64,000 bases of DNA, from NCBI GenBank assembly GCA_029204225.1, contig CM055107.1, forward strand, positions 47,600,476 through 47,664,475, given 5' to 3'. The notes beneath the pieces are model-generated. The model had not been told where the DNA came from and searched no databases. It worked only from the letters and a program-made list of their open reading frames with translations. Within the stretch, counting starts at the first letter, position 1, and every line of letters begins with the position of its first letter. A program made the translations under genes and the position numbers. Positions 22,435-33,479 of this stretch are shown in pieces. Source of the DNA: Diphasiastrum complanatum. Its lineage: Eukaryota > Streptophyta > Lycopodiopsida > Lycopodiales > Lycopodiaceae.

Positions 22435-24325
22435 CTTGAAAGCAAGCCCTTCGTCAAGTTCTAAATCAATGTGTCTCCTCACAAGCTGCAACATCTAGTG
22501 GCAAGAAGAAGTTGTCAAAGATCAAGTGTTTTTTCTGTGGCAAGAAAGGACACTATGCATCAAACTGTTTCAAGAAGAAGAACCAATTTAAGCAAGCTAA
22601 CCTTACTAATGATGATGAGTGTGAGGGTGTTGAGAGTGAAAGAGAGGATTCATTAATGATGTCTACTTTTCCATCTTTTCCTTTTAAGAATGAAGAAGTC
22701 TGGTGGATAGATAGTGGAGCTAGTTCCCATACGTCTAGTTCTAGGAACTCTTTCACTAATCTCATGCCACATCTAGGTGCAAAAATATCAATCTATACTG
22801 CTAATGATGTAGAGTGTAGGATTGAAGGAATTGGTAGTATTCCATTGCATGCATCATCATCAAAATCTTTTCGCTTACATGATGTATTATATGTACCTAG
22901 ATTGACTAAGAATCTCATTAGTGTAGGAAAGTTGTTTGATAGTGGATTGGATGTCAAATTTCAAGTTGACAAGTGTATAATCTCAAGAGAAAATGAAGTT
23001 ATTGCTAGAGGATCTAGAATTGGTAAGCTATACAAACTAGATTCTAGAGAGAGTGCTAACATTTCAGATATTGCTTATGAGACCAAGGTTTTTCAGGAGG
23101 ATCTGTGCCACAAGAGATTGGGACATCCCAATTTCAAAGCCATGCAATCTATGGTCAAGGAAGGAAAAGCTATTGGACTACCAAAGACACTGTCAAAGGA
23201 GCTTCTACCTTGTGAAGCTTGTGTGCTGGCAAAATCAGACAGGAGGCCTTTTCCTAGATCAAGCATCAAAACAAAGCAACCATTTGAACTAGTGCACTTT
23301 GATGTTCATTTCTCATCAACTAAGAGAAAAGGAGGAGCAAATTGCTTTGTTTCCTTTGTAGATGATTATACAAGATATTCTTGGATCTATATGCTATCTT
23401 CAAAAGCCATGGTCTATAATGTTTTTCTTACTTTCAAAGCTTAAGTAGAAAAGTAGTTTTATTTCAAGTTGAAAGCCTTGAGAAGTGATAGTGGAGGAGA
23501 ATACACTTCCAATAAGTTTAGAGACTTTTATGAGAGAGAAGGCATTCAAAGAGAGTTTTCTTGTTCATATATTCCTCAGCAAAATGGAGTTGCTGAGAGA
23601 AAAAATAGAACTTTGTGTGAATGTGCAAAAGCCATTAGGCTAGAAGCTTCTCTGCCTAAAGAATTTTGGGGAGAGGCAGTTGCATGTGCAAACTATCTTT
23701 GTAATAGGCTTCCAAATCTTGCAATTGGAGGACAAACATCATTTGAGATGTTGTATAAGAAAAAGCCTAAGGTAGATCATCTTAGGATTTTTGGCTGTGT
23801 ATGCTTTGTGCATGTGCCTCTAGAATCTCGGAAGAAGGAAGATCCTAGTGCAGTTAAAGGAATTTTTGTAGGATATTCATCTACTAAAAAACATACAAAG
23901 TATATCTTCCTTCTACTGACAAGAATGTTGTTAGTAGAGATTTGATCTTCCATGAAGATCAGATTTTTAACTTGGATGATGCACTAATCAAGGAGTCTCA
24001 TGCAAGATCAATCATCAATCTTGATGTTATTCAAGAGGTGGTGAGGCCGAGGCTTGAGGAGGAGCAAATTCAAGCTACCACACCAAGAAGATCTATATGA
24101 GCAAGATCTGAGCCAAGGAGGCTCACATATGATGAAGAAGGAAGGCAAGTGGAAGATGAAACTTCCTATCATGTTCTCTTCATATCAGATGAAGAGCCTA
24201 AAGATGTCCAAGAAGCTCTTCAATCCAAGATATGGGTTGAAGCAATGAACCAAGAGTTTGAAGCCTTAATGTTAACAACACATGGGAGCTTGTGGAGCCA
24301 CCAAAAAACATGCATGTGATTGGAT
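22435..24325 (+). pseudogene. Ty1/copia gag end, protease and integrase (5' half of a split element)
   Basis: Reading starts inside gag: the zinc knuckle CFFCGKKGHYASNC (CX2CX4HX4C) is at about 22530, followed by protease with WWIDSGASSHTS at about 22700. The integrase N-terminus has HKRLGHPNF and CEACVLAKSDRR (HHCC zinc finger). The catalytic core has the FDVHF and VDDYTRYSW regions and then SDSGGEYTSNKF, with the E-bearing block PQQNGVAERKNRTLCECA. Breaks are a TAA at 23442-23444 plus another stop shortly after, and a frame change near 23880-23945. Degraded spacer and RT start (VEPPKNMHVIGCK) follow to 24325. At 24331 a nested LTR element interrupts it; the RT resumes at 27745. Most of gag and the 5' LTR are missing. 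Confidence 0.88.
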
Positions 24326-24330
24326 GTAAG

Positions 24331-24981
24331 TGAGAGATTTCAACTAGTTTAGTCTAGTTTAGTCATATTTTGGTAAATTGTCAATAAGAGGCCAAAACTC
24401 ATTTGAGACTTAGAGATAAACTTTTTAAGTTATATTAGTTTAAAATACATTCAATAAACACTTTTTGAAAGTGTGGTAAAGTTGGTAGTCGAGTTTGAGA
24501 GAGATTCAAATTTGAACTTTGGGTACATTTAATCTAGACCCAAAAATAGTAAGGTTTACATTTTGGAGGGAAAGACAAATGGCCAAATAGGGTTTGGGCA
24601 CTCTATAAAAGGATGTAAGTCATGGAGAGACACATTTTCTCTCTTCTCTCTCTCATTTCATCATTATACATGGTTCTCTTTGGGTTCTACTACTCATTGG
24701 TGCACTATCTTGGTGATATCTTGCAATCTTGTGTGTAGAATGCTCATATTTTGTTATTTTTTGTTCCACACGTGTGAAATACAGTAGGGTACTATAATTG
24801 TACGGACCAAAAACATATATTATGTTTTGGTTCATGTTCGATCAATATCTCTTAGAGTTTGCATCTCATTTTGTATGTGGATGCTGATTTTTCTACATTG
24901 GCAGGATTGTTGGTTTGTTCCTTGTTGTAACCAAAGATTAGGGACATGGATTGGATCTTGAATGATCTGAAATCCTTCACA
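24331..24981 (+). repeat. 5' LTR of nested element
   Basis: Starts TGAGAGATTT and ends CCTTCACA. It contains a promoter-like CTCTATAAAAGG at about 24601-24612 and the palindromic CACACGTGTGAAA at about 24766. PBS follows directly. Confidence 0.88.
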
Positions 24982-24993
24982 TGGTATCAGAGC
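24982..24993 (+). promoter_or_regulatory. Primer-binding site (initiator tRNA-Met)
   Basis: TGGTATCAGAGC directly abuts the 5' LTR end, the standard plant retrotransposon priming site. Confidence 0.9.
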
Positions 24994-25608
24994 TATTGTA
25001 TTTCAGGTTACAAAAGGATTAGCCATCTTTAGCAAGGATTTGGAGGAGTTACCAATGCTAGAGCATGCTAGATTGATCTCTACTAAAAAATCAGCATTTT
25101 TGCATATGTAGATTGGATCTTTTGAAGGTCAAAACTCAATATAGGGTTATATACTTGATCACTTCCAGTTTCACACTTGGCTTACTAGATCTAGATAATT
25201 TTGGTGCATTAGTAAGGTCTCATTGGAGTCTACAAGAAGATATATCAAGTTTTTAGAAATTCCATGTAGAATTTGAGATATTCAATTTTTTGTGATTTTG
25301 TCAAAACCCTAATTTTGGAAGGTAAGGACGGAGTCCTTATTGGAGATGAATGAGTTGATGGAGATTGTTGCAAGTGTGGAGGAGAGATGTTGCTTGGTGC
25401 ATGCATGAAGGAGGTGGTTCTTTTACATTCTTTTGTTATGAGTCCAAGAAAATCATTTTTGCAGCAAGTGGAGTCACATTTCTTCATAAAGAGAGTAGAT
25501 CAAATGGTTCTATCAAGAGACTTGGTGAGGGAGATAGTCACAAGTCAAGAAGAAGAGAAGTATGTGAAGAGTTCAAAGTAGGACGTACTTTGAATGATGT
25601 CATTGTGA

Positions 25609-27111
25609 ATGATAGTGAGGAAGAATCATTATCATATTTCATTACCTAAAACATTGAGTAGAAGTTCTTGTTTGAAAAAAGAGAGTACTTCAATCATCCT
25701 TATGTTGAAGGTACTAATCATTTTTTTCATGGCTTCTAATGTCTTTGAGGTTTCTACTTCTTATGATGCAATCATTAAGAGGGAGTCTTATGAAGGAAAG
25801 ATCAATAGAAGATTGGTTCTTGGGAAGATCCAAGGCATGGATCTCACATCTCTTCATCAACTCAAAGGATTCTATGATTGTGAATTGATCACTCATGATC
25901 GAGATGAAAAAAGGTTGGCTGGAGAAGACTACTTGGGGCAAATTGAGAGGCAATTTTTTCAAGGCAAGAAAAATATCATTGGTGAGCTTATTGAGGTTTG
26001 TTATGGACTCAAGAAGGTTGGATTTATTAGATTTGTTACTCATCTTCACCTATTCTACTTCATGTTGGATGGAAATTTTGGAATCTATCTTTTGATTTAT
26101 GATGGTGACATTGTTTTCACTAACCTTTGTGAAAATTCGAGATCAAGCATTGATGAGATCTTATTGGATCTAGATCATATGTTTGAGAGGGAGTATTTTT
26201 AAAGTTTCAGGTCTGAAGATATTCATGTCTTTGATATTTTTGATGATCAAGAGAAAGGTAAGCAAGTGGAAGCTGCTCACTTTGCTTTACTCACATGTCT
26301 TGGAGAATTTTCTTGTGTAGATGATGCTATGCAAGTGGATATTGGTTCTCATGGTTTTGATACTGGAAAATCAAGCAATGGATCTGAAAAACAAAGTTTG
26401 TTGAATGACTTTGGTGGTCAAGAGAAAGATCAAGAGGTTGATCTCAAAGGGCTTCAACAAGGCAAAAAGGAAGTTGGCATTTTGGAGCTAGTCAAGAGCA
26501 TCAAAGGAGAGGTATTTGGCAAAGATGTTTTGGATATGTTTTTGCAACTTATTGAAGACTCAACTAAGTTCAAAGGAATAGCAAGGAAGTGTTCTTCAAG
26601 TTTACTTTACTTGTTCTATCTCATGTTTGAGCTATTTCATGTGGATGTGTGCAAATTGTCAAGATATGGACAAACTAGCTACATTGTCTTGCAATATCTT
26701 ATTGTTGGAGTTGTACTAGCATTCTTGGCTGGTTTTGCTGATGGAAATGAAGCTATTGGAGGTTCATTATTTCACTTATTCATGGCCAAGTCATCAAGGG
26801 TTGATGATATCTTGTGGCAAGATGGAGATGGAGGCTCATTTATGGAGTTTTATGGTGGAGACATATCAAGAAAGGACAAAGTTGGAGGAGACAAGCAAGC
26901 AAATGGTCATTACTCACGTTTATTGTTTGCTTGCTGTAATTTTCCAGAGAGTTTAAAGTTTGAAACATGGAGGAATCATTTCATTCACATTCTATTTGGT
27001 TCTTCATGTTCTAGTTATATATTGATGTGTAAAATTGATGTAAGAGATAGTGAAGCATCCAATTTGGACACTATTCTCATATCAATTTTGAAAGATACTT
27101 TAGAACCCTAG
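25609..27111 (+). pseudogene. Unrecognised internal ORF of the nested LTR element (about 500 codons)
   Basis: One frame runs from about 25609 to 27111 with a single internal TAA (26200-26202), dividing it into 197- and about 302-codon parts; an ATG opens the second part at 26266. I recognise no gag, protease, RT or integrase motif. Visible traits are a helical, charged first half (GKINRRLVLGKIQ, KRLAGEDYLGQIERQFF), an acidic linker (DFGGQEKDQEVDLKGLQQGK), a long hydrophobic segment LQYLIVGVVLAFLAGFA (about 26686-26736) that could span a membrane, and a C-terminal FHLFMAKSSRVDDILWQDGD block. It ends just before the 3' LTR. It could be a captured host gene, an env-like reading frame or a diverged structural protein. 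Upstream frames at 25365-25649 are broken and also unrecognised. Confidence 0.6.
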
Positions 27112-27119
27112 AAAGGATA

Positions 27120-27739
27120 TGACTAACTAGTGTTTAGTCATATTTTGGTAAATTGTCAATAAGAGGCCAAAACTCATTTTAGACTTAGAGATAAACTTTT
27201 TGAAGTTATATTAGTTTAAAATACATTCAATAAACACTTTTTAAAAGTGTGGAAAATTTGGTAGTCAATTTTGAGAGAGATTCAAATTTGAACTTTGGGT
27301 ACATTGAATAGTAGGGTTTACATTTTGGAGAGAAAGCCAAATGGCCAGATAGGGTTTAGACACTCTAGAAAAGGATGTAATTCATGGAGAGACACATCTT
27401 CTCTCTTCTCTCTCTCATTTCATCATTATACATGGTTCTCTTTGGGTTCTACTACTCATTGGTGCACTATCTTGGTGATATCTTGCAATCTTGTGTGTAG
27501 AATATATTTTGCTATTTTTGGTTTCACACATGTGAAATAAAGTAGGGTACTGTAATTGTACGGACAACAAACATATTTTATGTTTTGGTTCATGTTTGAT
27601 CAATATCTCTTAGAGTTTGCAACTCATTTTGTATGTAGATGCTGATTTTTCTTCATTGGCAAGATTGTTGGTTTGCTAAGTATTGTAACCAAAGATCAGG
27701 GACATGGATTGGATCTTGAATGATCTAAAATCCTTCGCA
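27120..27739 (+). repeat. 3' LTR of nested element
   Basis: Aligns with 24331-24981 from TTTAGTCATATTTTGGTAAA to the end ATCCTTCGCA. The first 20-30 bases are shortened relative to the 5' copy. A weak purine tract TAGAAAGGATA precedes it. Confidence 0.88.
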
Positions 27740-27744
27740 GTAAG

Positions 27745-29143
27745 AGGTTTTTCAGAGTCAAGTATATTCATGATGAATCTATCAATAAGTATAAAGCAAG
27801 TCTTTGTGCCAAAGGCTACTCACAAATCAAAGGTCTTGACTATGAAGACACCTTTGACCAGTTGCAAAGATGGTAACAATCCAAATACTTATATCTCTTG
27901 CATATTTTCACGATTGGAGTATGTTCTAGCTTGATGTTTCTAATGCATTTCTGGTTACCTTGAGGAGGAGATTTACATGGATCAACCTCCAGGTTTTGTG
28001 AAAGAAGGTGATGAATCAAAAGTTTGTCTTTTGTTCAAAAGTCTCTATGGACTGAAACAAGCACCAAGGTCTTGGTATGCATGGCTCAACTCCTATCTCA
28101 TATCACTCGAATTTTGTCTAAGTGAATATGACCCTTCTATGTATTATAAGTTTGTAGATACCTTTGTAATTATACTTCTCATCTATGTAGATGATATCAT
28201 TCTTTGTGGAAATAATGAGAAGCTAGTTGAAGAAACTAAGCATGCACTTGGTACTGAGTTTAAAATGCAGGACTTAGGAGTTCTTCACTATATTCTAGGT
28301 CTTGAAATAGATTTTTGGAAAGTTCATCATTTATAAGCCAAAGAAGATATGCACTTTCCATGCTCAAGAAATTCCAGATGAAAAATTGTAAAGGCATAGA
28401 TACACCTATGGAGCATACTGTAAACGTTCCTATGAAAGATGATGAAAAATCCTTTGAGGACATCACTCTTTATAGGAGTCTTATTGGCTCACTTGTTTGG
28501 TTATAGTGACTAGGCCTGATCTAAGCTTTTGTATTCATAATCTAAGTCAACACATGTAGGATCTAAAGTTATATCACTGGAAGTTGGCTAAAAGAATCTT
28601 GAGGTATATATCTTCTACCTTAGATTTTGGACTATTCTACAAGGGAGAAGATCTGACTTTGATTGCTTTTTTAGATTCAAATTTTGCAAGAGACAGGTTG
28701 GATAAAAATCTACAAGTGCTTACACTATATTTCATGGGGAGAACTTGGTTTCATGGCTATCAAAGAAGCAGGCAACTATTTCCTTATCATGTGAAGCTGA
28801 GTATAAATCTCTTACAACCACAACAAAGGAGGTTTTATGGATCAAAAGGCTAATTTTGGAGCTAAAGTGTTATGCAGATGAAGATCTTCCAATTATTAAG
28901 AATGACAACATTTCTGCTCAAGCTCTTGCAAATAATCCAGTTTTCCATGCAAGGAGCAAACACATTGAAGTAGCTCATCATTTTGTAAGAGAAAAAGTCA
29001 TTGAGAGAGAGATCTCACTGGAGCATGTTGATTCTACAAATTGTGTTGCAGATCTTCTCACCAAGCCACTACTCAAGAATGACTTTATCAAGATGAGGTC
29101 TAACCTTGGCCTAATTTCAAAGTCTATGTTGATAGGAACATAA
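27745..29143 (+). pseudogene. Ty1/copia RT and RNase H (3' half of the split element)
   Basis: Continues the Copia element interrupted at 24325. Recognisable parts are EEIYMDQPPGFVKEGDESKV, SLYGLKQAPRSWY, the catalytic LLIYVDDIILCGNN, KMQDLGVLHYILGLEI, CKGIDTPMEH, then RNase H with LSCEAEYKSLTTTTKEVLWI, HARSKHIEVAHHFVREKV and the terminal VADLLTKPL. Several frame changes (near 27840, 28320 and 28740) and stops (28334-28336, 28504-28506) make it non-functional. It ends at 29143, just before a polypurine tract AAGGAGGAG and the LTR at 29158. Confidence 0.9.
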
Positions 29144-29157
29144 ATTTTAAGGAGGAG

Positions 29158-29457
29158 TGTGAAGATTGTTAAAATATTATCTTCCTATCTCGAGTTTGGG
29201 GCCATGTCCATGGTTATTTTCACTAAGTTTCATGTTGTACATAAAAGGTATGTGAATTGAGCATATAGCCTTCTAGTATAGGTCAGATTTGAGTTATGTA
29301 GATTCAATTTTGATGACATGCAGAAGTTTAAATAGCATGCAATGTCATACTGTATGCATGCAAGCCATATGCAATCAGTGCATGCAACATGCAAAGTGGT
29401 TTTTTTGTGTCTACACATGTCTAGGCAGTTTTATGAGTTGACATGCAGTACATGCAA
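29158..29457 (+). mobile_element. Truncated 3' LTR of the split Copia element
   Basis: Begins TGTGAAGATTGTTAAAATAT right after the polypurine tract GGAGGAG. It is rich in CATGCA words (near 29335-29395). It is cut at about 29457, where the inverted coiled-coil element sequence starts. Confidence 0.75.
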
Positions 29458-29458
29458 C

Positions 29459-31380
29459 ACCACAAGAAATCTTCTTTGTTCCACTCCAATTGCCATCATC
29501 GAATCCCATGCCTATCATGCTTGGTAGCATTAAATAATCCATATGCCACTGTAATTCCACATTGAAATGGCAAGGACTCCACTTCCAAAATCTTTCAAAA
29601 AAAACTTGAAATTGTTCCATACATACCTTCGATTGATTTCTCTTCTGTTGCTTTGGTTTACTTGTGCTTCTGCCATGTCCTAATGGTGGATATCTACAGC
29701 AAGCTTCTGGTCTTCGAGCTGATGTTTGAGTCTTGTACTTCCTTTTGTAGATCAGAAATTTTTACACACGTCTCAGCATACTCCAAGTGATCTGCTACCC
29801 CTGTACAGTTGCAGGTTGCTTGGAGCTGCTTAGTCAATTCTTCGATCTTCTCTAGAGCCTGCGAATATTCTTCATGTGCATGTGGCCTAGATTAAGTTGT
29901 TTCAGCTAACGACTCCTTCAGCTCCGCAAGTTCCTCCTCGATAAGTGCTTTGTTATTTTCGAGAGGAATCAGAAATTCAACTCAAAAATTCTCTAGCCTT
30001 TGATCTTGAAGAGACTATAGCTTCGAAGAATCTATCTGGATTGAACCAGAGCTGCTACATAGCTTTAAGACAGTTTTGGCTTTTATTCATCTGAAGTCTT
30101 CATCATGAAGTTTGGTCTACAGAAAGGCCTTTTCTGCCTTGACCTTATTTAGTTCAATTAAAAAAATTTCTACAAATCTATAGATTTGGCTTGGAGCGCC
30201 TTATTCGCATCTTCTAATGACTGGGCTTCTTTGTTCGACTTCTGAAGTAGTTGGCCAGTTAGCAATTTTGCTCATTCAAAAGTTTATTATCTGCTTCTAG
30301 AGATAAATTTTGCTCAAACAACATCTCTATGTTGATGGTCATCTCGTCTATTTGCTAGAACAGCTGCATCATATTGTCTTGTATGTGCAAGTCAAACGAA
30401 TGGATCCTCCTCACAATGTCCTTGGCACCTAGCGAGAACTGATGGTACCACTTTCTTCTTCATCTTCCTCTATGTCACCAGCTTCCTCCTCTACTCCTTT
30501 GCATTTGTCAGAGACAGTTTCTTCGTCGTCCGTAGATGCAGTCCTTCTACTTGGGTGAAATCCTAGCAGAATTGGAAACGACAACTAAAGTTTTGTCTGC
30601 TGCAGAAGCTTTTGCAGCAGCATCCTCTCCTGCGTCAGTAGTTTTCTTCTATGCTCCTGCATCAACCTCCGTGGCAAAAGAATCTACTGGTTGGTCTTGT
30701 CGAGCACCCTGCAGGAGGCTCGACAGATCAACCTTTGTTGGTGCTAACATCCTTCCTGCCAACACTCCCTGCTCTGTCTGAGTAAGAATGCCGAAATAGT
30801 TATACAACGGCGAGATATGTGCTCTCATCACACCAAACTTCTTATGCTTGATCTAGCGCAAAAATGCTTTGTAGGTGATAGAACCAAAGCAAATCGGCTG
30901 ACTAGCTAGAGCATCAATAAGATAACCAAAATTTCGTGTTGAAATTGTTGCATCAGCATTGGTGATGAAGAGCACCTGGTTGGTGTACTTGCAAAAAAAC
31001 TTCATCTGCCCGTCTTTCACCATGGTGGTCTTATATCCCTTGCTAGGTACGTAGCAGTTTGACAAAAAATAGGTCGACTCATTAATAGCATCCTTGGTCA
31101 TAACATTGGTTGTCCCATCAGTTGGCAAACCAAGAACTTTAGAAAATATAGCTTCATTCACTGAAAAAACAGTGTTCCGTAATGAAACCTGGAAATCAGA
31201 GTCAGCCACCATATCGATAGAGTGAACGAACTCGGTGCTAACCTCTGACAACACAATAGAGGGGTCCACTTTCAAATTACCAATCCTACAATGATTCAGT
31301 AGAGACTGAATTGAAGCAACCCTGATACATGCTCGTATCTTCTAGTTAATGGTTGCACTGGTGCTCGTACTTGCATCCAT
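29459..31380 (-). pseudogene. Coiled-coil retroelement ORF (copy 1), unrecognised family
   Basis: Minus-strand reading from ATG 31380 (MDASTSTSATIN, then an in-frame TAG) gives an N-terminal domain of about 240 residues (31350-30650) with VDPSIVLSEVSTEFVHSIDM, SDFQVSLRNTVFSVNEAIFS, KFFCKYTNQVLFI and STRNFGYLIDALASQPIC. It is followed by an Ala/Ser-rich linker and a heptad-type coiled coil (for example NIEMLFEQNLSLEADNKLL) broken by many stops and shifts. About 1.1 kb (29459-30580) is an inverted duplicate of 48918-50030. No RT or integrase is attached. The N-domain/coiled-coil plan suggests a structural (gag-like) protein of a pol-less element, but this is inference. The left end is cut at the Copia LTR. 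Confidence 0.55.
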
Positions 31381-31929
31381 TTTGATTGCAAATATGATCG
31401 CTAATTGATAGAAGAGTAGTAGCAAGCACAAAAGCAGCAAGCGATAGAGAGCAAGAAAGTAAAAAAAAAGTGTGAAGTGAAAATAGAAAATTAGAAGTTT
31501 TAATAATGACTGGAGACGATGATTACGTGGCAACATGATTTGACAATTGTCACATTCATAAATAAAAAGTGGTGAATAAGAAATAATCTTTAGCTAATAA
31601 ATTAAGACCATTTAAATCTACAAAATATATAATCTTGCCTACGTAGTCTTCCACGTGGTTATAAATATGAACTTAAACGTGAATGATCTTTTATAACACA
31701 TGTAAAAATATGCATTAAATAAAAAGAGATTCACTAAATCTAAAAGTAAATAATAAAAACAATAAATAACAATTCATTAATAAATATAATAGAAAAAAAA
31801 TTCGTACAATTGAAAATTAAAGAAATTCGATAGAAACGCAAAGAAAAAGAAAAACTCATGATGGAAGATTCTCAAAAGGTTCTTGAAAGATACTCAAAAG
31901 AATTTCCCCTCGAAATTCTTTATTAGAGA
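31381..31929. other. AT-rich leader-like stretch
   Basis: Very AT-rich with no frame of note. On the minus strand it carries a pyrimidine-rich leader directly upstream of the ORF starting at 31380. The part near 31890-31929 is the 3' end of the gypsy integrase unit. Confidence 0.4.
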
Positions 31930-32657
31930 TAATATTTCTTCGGTCTGGAACCGTTAATGCATGTTGGCAATAATTTACCATCTTGTGACTGAAGTTGGAT
32001 AGATCCGTTTTCAAATACTTCAATAACTTTATATGGCCCCATCCATCTCATATGTAGCTCTCTAGAAAATTTCAGATGTCGATTGTCATATATTAAAGCA
32101 TAATCACCGAGTTTAAGATTAACAATTTTGATACGAGTATCATGCTTTTTCTTTCGCTCTTCCTATATTCTCTCTGTAATCTCCTTCGAATTGTTTCATG
32201 ATTCGAATAGTTCTTCAATGGTCAACAACCTTTTATTAATACAATCTTCTATTCCTTCAACTTGTATTCGAAAAGTTGGCATCTCAAATTCAATCGGAAG
32301 AATTGGATGCATATCGTATGTAAGAAAATAAGGAGGATGTTTCGTTGTGATCTTCTTTGTGTTTCTATATGCCCAGAGCACTGAAGGTAGCTTTTGATCC
32401 CAGTCTGTAGCATGTGCAACAGTAATCTTGGTAAGGATCTTGCACAAAATTCCATTTGCTCTTTCAGTTAATCCATTGGCTTTCGGATTATAAGGGATTG
32501 TCTTTTTGTGTTTGATCAGAAAATAAGTACTCAGTAATCGAATTGTATCATTTAGAAAATGAGTACCATGATCACTGACTAACTCAAGAGGACACCCATA
32601 ATGTGTAATTATAGATTTGAATAGAAGAGCAACGACAGTTTTCGCCATTAGGCGCAT
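31930..32657 (-). pseudogene. Ty3/gypsy integrase core and C-terminus
   Basis: Minus-strand reading from about 32657 gives KTVVALLFKSIITHYGCPLE, LVSDHGTHFLNDTI (second catalytic Asp region), IPYNPKANGLTERANGILCK (catalytic Glu block), LPSVLWAYRNTKKITTKHPP and the DMHPILPIEFEMPT end of the core. After an in-frame TAG near 32196 and a frame change, the C-terminal part resumes with DTRIKIVNLKLGDYALIYDN and LHMRWMGPYKVIEVFENGSI (the GPY motif) ending near 31930. The zinc-finger N-terminus and the first catalytic Asp are missing. It is a non-functional fragment of a gypsy pol different from those at 9483 and 55856. Confidence 0.85.
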
Positions 32658-32699
32658 TGTTGGAGATTAGAAGGCAAAAAACATATTGACCTATGGGTA

Positions 32700-33050
32700 A
32701 GAGGTGATTTATACCCTCATAATCTACTGGTAGATGCTCCGCCTAAATTTTCTGATGTACATAGTTTGTTAAGGTTGGTTGGGGATGGTTGGAATGGACT
32801 GCTTGGCTATTTTCAAGCAATGGATCCTCAAAGAACCCAAGCTGAAACATTGGCAAATACGGCAAACATTCATATCTTGAGTATGAATGACAATTTAAAT
32901 TCATTGCATGGAATAAATATGAAATTGGAGTAGGAGATAAATGGTTTGAAAATAGAGCTTGCCAGTTATGTCACAAAAATTGAAGAATTGAAATCTTCAA
33001 TCAGTATATTTCAGAGGACAATATATGGTTTACAATGAAAGCGTAGAGTC
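32700..33050 (+). pseudogene. Coiled-coil coding remnant
   Basis: A plus-strand frame reads VDAPPKFSDVHSLLRLVGDG, then MDPQRTQAETLANTANIHIL and a leucine/glutamate heptad stretch (EINGLKIELASYVTKIEELK), interrupted by TAG near 32932 and TGA near 33039. It resembles the coiled-coil ORFs at 29459-31380 and 51370-53960 in style but not obviously in sequence. Function is unknown. From 33050 to 33480 nothing more is seen. Confidence 0.4.
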
Positions 33051-33479
33051 TCGATGGATCAGCAAGCATAAAATGAAAATACTAAGAGACACAAACTAGA
33101 AGCTTTGGCACTAGGTGGTGGTGCCAGTAAAAGACGTATGGGGACACAAAAGAGTTCTTGCAAAAGACGGTTGGAAAAGATTTTATTGCCAAAAAATATA
33201 TGAAATTTTCTTGAAGGGTAAAGATTTGATTAAAATTGTGGAAGATGAAACAAGTGATTCAATAATTTGGATTTCTTTTCCCTAGAGTTTATTTAGAAAT
33301 CCGAGAAATCGAAGATTCTAATTGAAAAGTGATTGGCAAGTCAGATAATCCATTTATAGAACCATCTATGTTCTGCAATTGGATTTGGATCTTGCAAGTG
33401 AAAGCAGATGAAAGGTGTTCCATACATGGATCTAATAATTTGGATTCTTTTTTGAGGCATTATAGAGTATTTCTTTATA

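Larger units (their letters stand above)
24326..27744 (+). mobile_element. Nested non-autonomous LTR retrotransposon with GTAAG target duplication
   Basis: A complete LTR-to-LTR unit: 5' LTR 24331-24981, PBS TGGTATCAGAGC from 24982, 3' LTR 27120-27739, flanked by GTAAG at 24326-24330 and 27740-27744. Removing it joins the host Copia RT between GCK and FRVK, proving insertion into that element. The internal 2.1 kb lacks protease, RT, RNase H and integrase, and I see no zinc knuckle, so mobilisation would need enzymes from another element. Instead it holds a long unrecognised frame (25609-27111). The LTRs have diverged by scattered substitutions and indels (651 against 620 bp), so it is not very recent. 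Confidence 0.9.

Noticed and set aside
24563-24787. Short frames at 24563-24787 and 27295-27540 as genes
   Set aside because: They are the same LTR sequence in its two copies, with no recognisable protein.
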